64,000 bases of DNA from assembly GCF_003351105.1 (NCBI RefSeq), contig NZ_NKRG01000009.1, positions 1 to 64,000 on the forward strand. Direction: 5' to 3'. The stretch comes from Thermosipho africanus Ob7 (GTDB lineage Bacteria > Thermotogota > Thermotogae > Thermotogales > Fervidobacteriaceae). Positions 62,252 through 64,000 of this stretch are shown in pieces. Below the pieces are notes generated by a model, which worked only from the letters and a program-made list of their open reading frames with translations, did no database searches and was not told where the DNA came from. The position numbers and the translations under genes were made by a program. Position 1 is the stretch's first letter. Every line of letters begins with the position of its first letter.

Positions 62252-63153
62252 AGTATACATATAAACAGGCGGGGGTAGATGTAAAAAAAGGAGATGAATT
62301 TGCAAAAATTATAAAGGAAAATGTAAATATTCCAGAGTGGATTTTAAAAGAACCTACTGGATATGCAACTGTTTTGCTTTTTACTACACCCCCAATTGCA
62401 GTTACTGCTGATGGTATAGGAACTAAGATTTTACTTCACATTGAGCATGGAACATTCAAGGAGGCAGCAAAAGATTTAATAGCTATGAATTATAATGATC
62501 TGATATGTGTTGGAGCAAAACCAATAGCATTCTTAGATTATATAGGCACACACAAGATTGGTGAAATTGAAAAGAAATTTATTGATGCACTTATTAAAGA
62601 GCTAAAAAATTGTGATATGTATTTGGTTGCAGGTGAAACAGCTGAGATGCCAGATATGTATCAAGAAAATCATTTTGATGTTGCAGGTTTTGCAATTGGC
62701 ACACTTATAAAGAAATTTGAGCATTCTCATATAAAACCTGGTGATTATATTATGGCTTTAGATTCATCTGGTTTTCACTCAAATGGTTGGAGTCTTATTA
62801 GAAAGATAATTAGTGAAGAAAAGATAAACATAAAAGATTTACCTTTTGATATACTAAAAGGAACAAGAATTTATAAGGAAATTATACCTTATTTTGATAA
62901 AATAAAAGCAATGGCTCATGTTACTGGTGGAGGAATTACTAGAGCGTTGAGAAGGTTGCTTGGAAATTTAGGATATGAAATAAATATTGAAAAAAAGGAA
63001 TTTGTAGATTGGATTTTAAAATACGTAGAATTTGACGAAGCTATTAATACCTTTAACATGGGATATGGTTTGTTATATGTCTCAGAAACAGATGAACTTC
63101 CTGGAAAAGTAGTTGGACGAGTAAAGGAAAGCGAAAGAGTAATAAAGTTTTAA
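62248..63153 (+). CDS. purM: Phosphoribosylformylglycinamidine cyclo-ligase
   Basis: 301-residue AIR synthetase. YKQAGVDVKKGDEF at the start, VTADGIGTKILLH, MNYNDLICVGAKPIAFLDYIG, GETAEMPDMYQ, LDSSGFHSNGWSLIRK and HVTGGGITRALRRLL are family blocks. It is somewhat shorter than the usual 340-350. Last gene of the operon; purS, Q, L, E, C and B are not in the window. Confidence 0.93.
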   Translation: MKYTYKQAGVDVKKGDEFAKIIKENVNIPEWILKEPTGYATVLLFTTPPIAVTADGIGTKILLHIEHGTFKEAAKDLIAMNYNDLICVGAKPIAFLDYIGTHKIGEIEKKFIDALIKELKNCDMYLVAGETAEMPDMYQENHFDVAGFAIGTLIKKFEHSHIKPGDYIMALDSSGFHSNGWSLIRKIISEEKINIKDLPFDILKGTRIYKEIIPYFDKIKAMAHVTGGGITRALRRLLGNLGYEINIEKKEFVDWILKYVEFDEAINTFNMGYGLLYVSETDELPGKVVGRVKESERVIKF

Positions 63154-63168
63154 TTTATTCCATTCAAA

Positions 63169-63204
63169 AAAACATGGCTCTAGACGAGCCATGTTTTTTT
63201 TATA
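63169..63204 (+). terminator. Terminator of the pur operon
   Basis: ACATGGCTC (about 63172-63180) pairs with GAGCCATGT (63186-63194), then a run of T. Confidence 0.88.
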
Positions 63205-63289
63205 TTAAATTGTAAGAATATGATTTTGTATTTTATCTTTGAAGACTTGACTCTTCATTTTTTGATTTATCCAGAATCTTCCACATATT

Positions 63290-63463
63290 AAATTTCGACA
63301 ATTCCTATCCTTTATATTGCATTACAAATAGTGAAAAATAAACCGGTCTTTGATCTACATATTCTTGAACCTTTTAAACAATTTAAAAAATATAAATTTT
63401 TTGAAAACTATATCAAAAACAAATACTCGTTTAAAGAAATAATTATTTATTTTTCATAGGTAG
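63290..63463 (+). pseudogene. Possible gene remnant beside the CRISPR array
   Basis: After a stop, an open stretch reads ISTIPILYIALQIV then KNKPVFDLHILEPFKQF and ends in the first degenerate repeat (TCATAG). It has no convincing start or ribosome site; it may be the end of an old gene cut by the array. Not identified. Confidence 0.25.
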
Positions 63464-64000
63464 ATTCTAAACACCAAATCCTTCCATTGAAAGGCCGGTG
63501 ATGTAAATTGTGTTTTTTTCTCATAGGTAGATTCTAAACTCTGGAGAGGCATTAAAACCGGTTTTTGTCAAAACAAGAGGACATGTTTTCATTCCTCATA
63601 GGTAGATTCTAAACGGGTATGAACCAGAAGAAGAGGGTCACAGTCCTCGCTCGCAGAATTGTTTTCATTCCTCATAGGTAGATTCTAAACTATATTATCT
63701 CTATCAAAAGAAGACAAAAGCTCTGTAATTACATGTTTTCATTCCTCATAGGTAGATTCTAAACTGAACCTGTGTTATATGCCCAACTCACTGGTAAATG
63801 TTTTCATTCCTCATAGGTAGATTCTAAACATGCAAATGAGAAATATTAAAAAAGAAATTGAAAAGAAGTATGGGTTTTCATTCCTCATAGGTATATTCTA
63901 AACGAAGGTATGTTAAAGTTACATGATAAATTACAAAACACAGTTTTCATTCCTCATAGGTAGATTCTAAACTGTTTTTTCTTCTCATGTGCTATTCCTT
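63443..64000 (-). CRISPR. CRISPR array, trailer end, continuing beyond the window
   Basis: Eight repeat copies of 30 bases, beginning GTTTTCATTC and ending GATTCTAAAC on the plus strand, at about 63443, 63510, 63585, 63661, 63735, 63800, 63874 and 63943, with spacers of 35-46 bases. The two leftmost copies are degenerate and the seventh has one change (GTATATTC). On the minus strand the repeat starts GTTTAGAATC and ends ATGAAAAC, resembling the 5' handle of Thermotogales type I-B/III repeats. The array is therefore read leftwards, with leader and newest spacers to the right of the window. No cas gene is in the window. Confidence 0.95.

Overview
The window is strongly AT-rich bacterial DNA, gene-dense, with Shine-Dalgarno starts of the GGAGG type and many ATGA-type overlaps. 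The gene content points to the order Thermotogales, most likely a low-GC Thermosipho or close relative. The main clues are a MalG permease with a very large coiled-coil insertion, an Nqr complex without NqrA, a TM1266-like ACT protein, a PurH domain close to the Thermotoga one, an acd-etfBA cluster, two Clp ATPases and a CRISPR repeat of the Thermotogales type. This assignment is inference from family resemblance; no 16S or marker search was possible.

Layout. 134-1814: two-gene SufC/SufB-like Fe-S scaffold (SmsCB-like). 1867-2958: NifX-like protein and a CPBP protease, minus strand. 2979-6283: iadA and a Clp ATPase. 6286-11728: malEFG, with promoter, palindrome and a terminator between malE and malF. 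11816-12943: phosphodiesterase-type enzyme. 13011-15676: AT-rich accessory stretch with a secreted Cys-rich protein, a secreted Ca-loop/thioredoxin-like protein and a dead transposase. 15677-15752: tRNA-Asn. 15889-20146 (minus): nqrBCDEF plus an unknown last gene. 20225-20701 (minus): ferritin-like protein. 20805-30525: ten tightly packed plus-strand genes, from a flavodoxin/ferredoxin protein and MsrBA through a glycosyltransferase, PlsY-like acyltransferase, NTF2-like protein, SDR, two CrtI-like flavoproteins, Rieske oxygenase and tocopherol-cyclase-like protein. 30622-38443: GGDEF protein, second Clp ATPase, peroxiredoxin, ACT protein, frameshifted DUF445 gene, pseudouridine synthase, galE. 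38454-44596: addA-addB-like nuclease/helicase pair. 44707-47473: unknown gene, degV, hup, shikimate-kinase-like, YjbQ. 47568-50272: zur-znuACB with a Zur-type box. 50326-50401: tRNA-Met. 50904-55294: acd-etfB-etfA and a MATE pump. 55282-57806 (minus): GATC-type restriction-modification set. 57882-57957: second copy of tRNA-Asn. 58131-63153: structured leader and purF-N-H-D-M. 63443 to the end: CRISPR array.

How it fits together: an anaerobic sugar fermenter with maltodextrin uptake, sodium-motive redox pumping (Nqr), Etf/acyl-CoA chemistry, de novo purine synthesis and two kinds of defence against foreign DNA (restriction-modification and CRISPR). The best candidate for an undescribed system is the 20805-30525 operon. 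It looks like a biosynthetic pathway for a glycosylated or acylated, desaturated and oxygenated lipid or polyprenoid, joined to methionine-sulfoxide repair and an electron carrier, in an organism not expected to use oxygenases. Second is the secreted Cys-rich/thioredoxin-like pair at 13571-15155. Regulatory sites of note are a CIRCE-shaped inverted repeat with a new sequence before the second Clp gene, a Zur box, a Rex-like box before acd, a palindrome before an unknown gene, and an apparent leader-peptide/terminator arrangement before purF.
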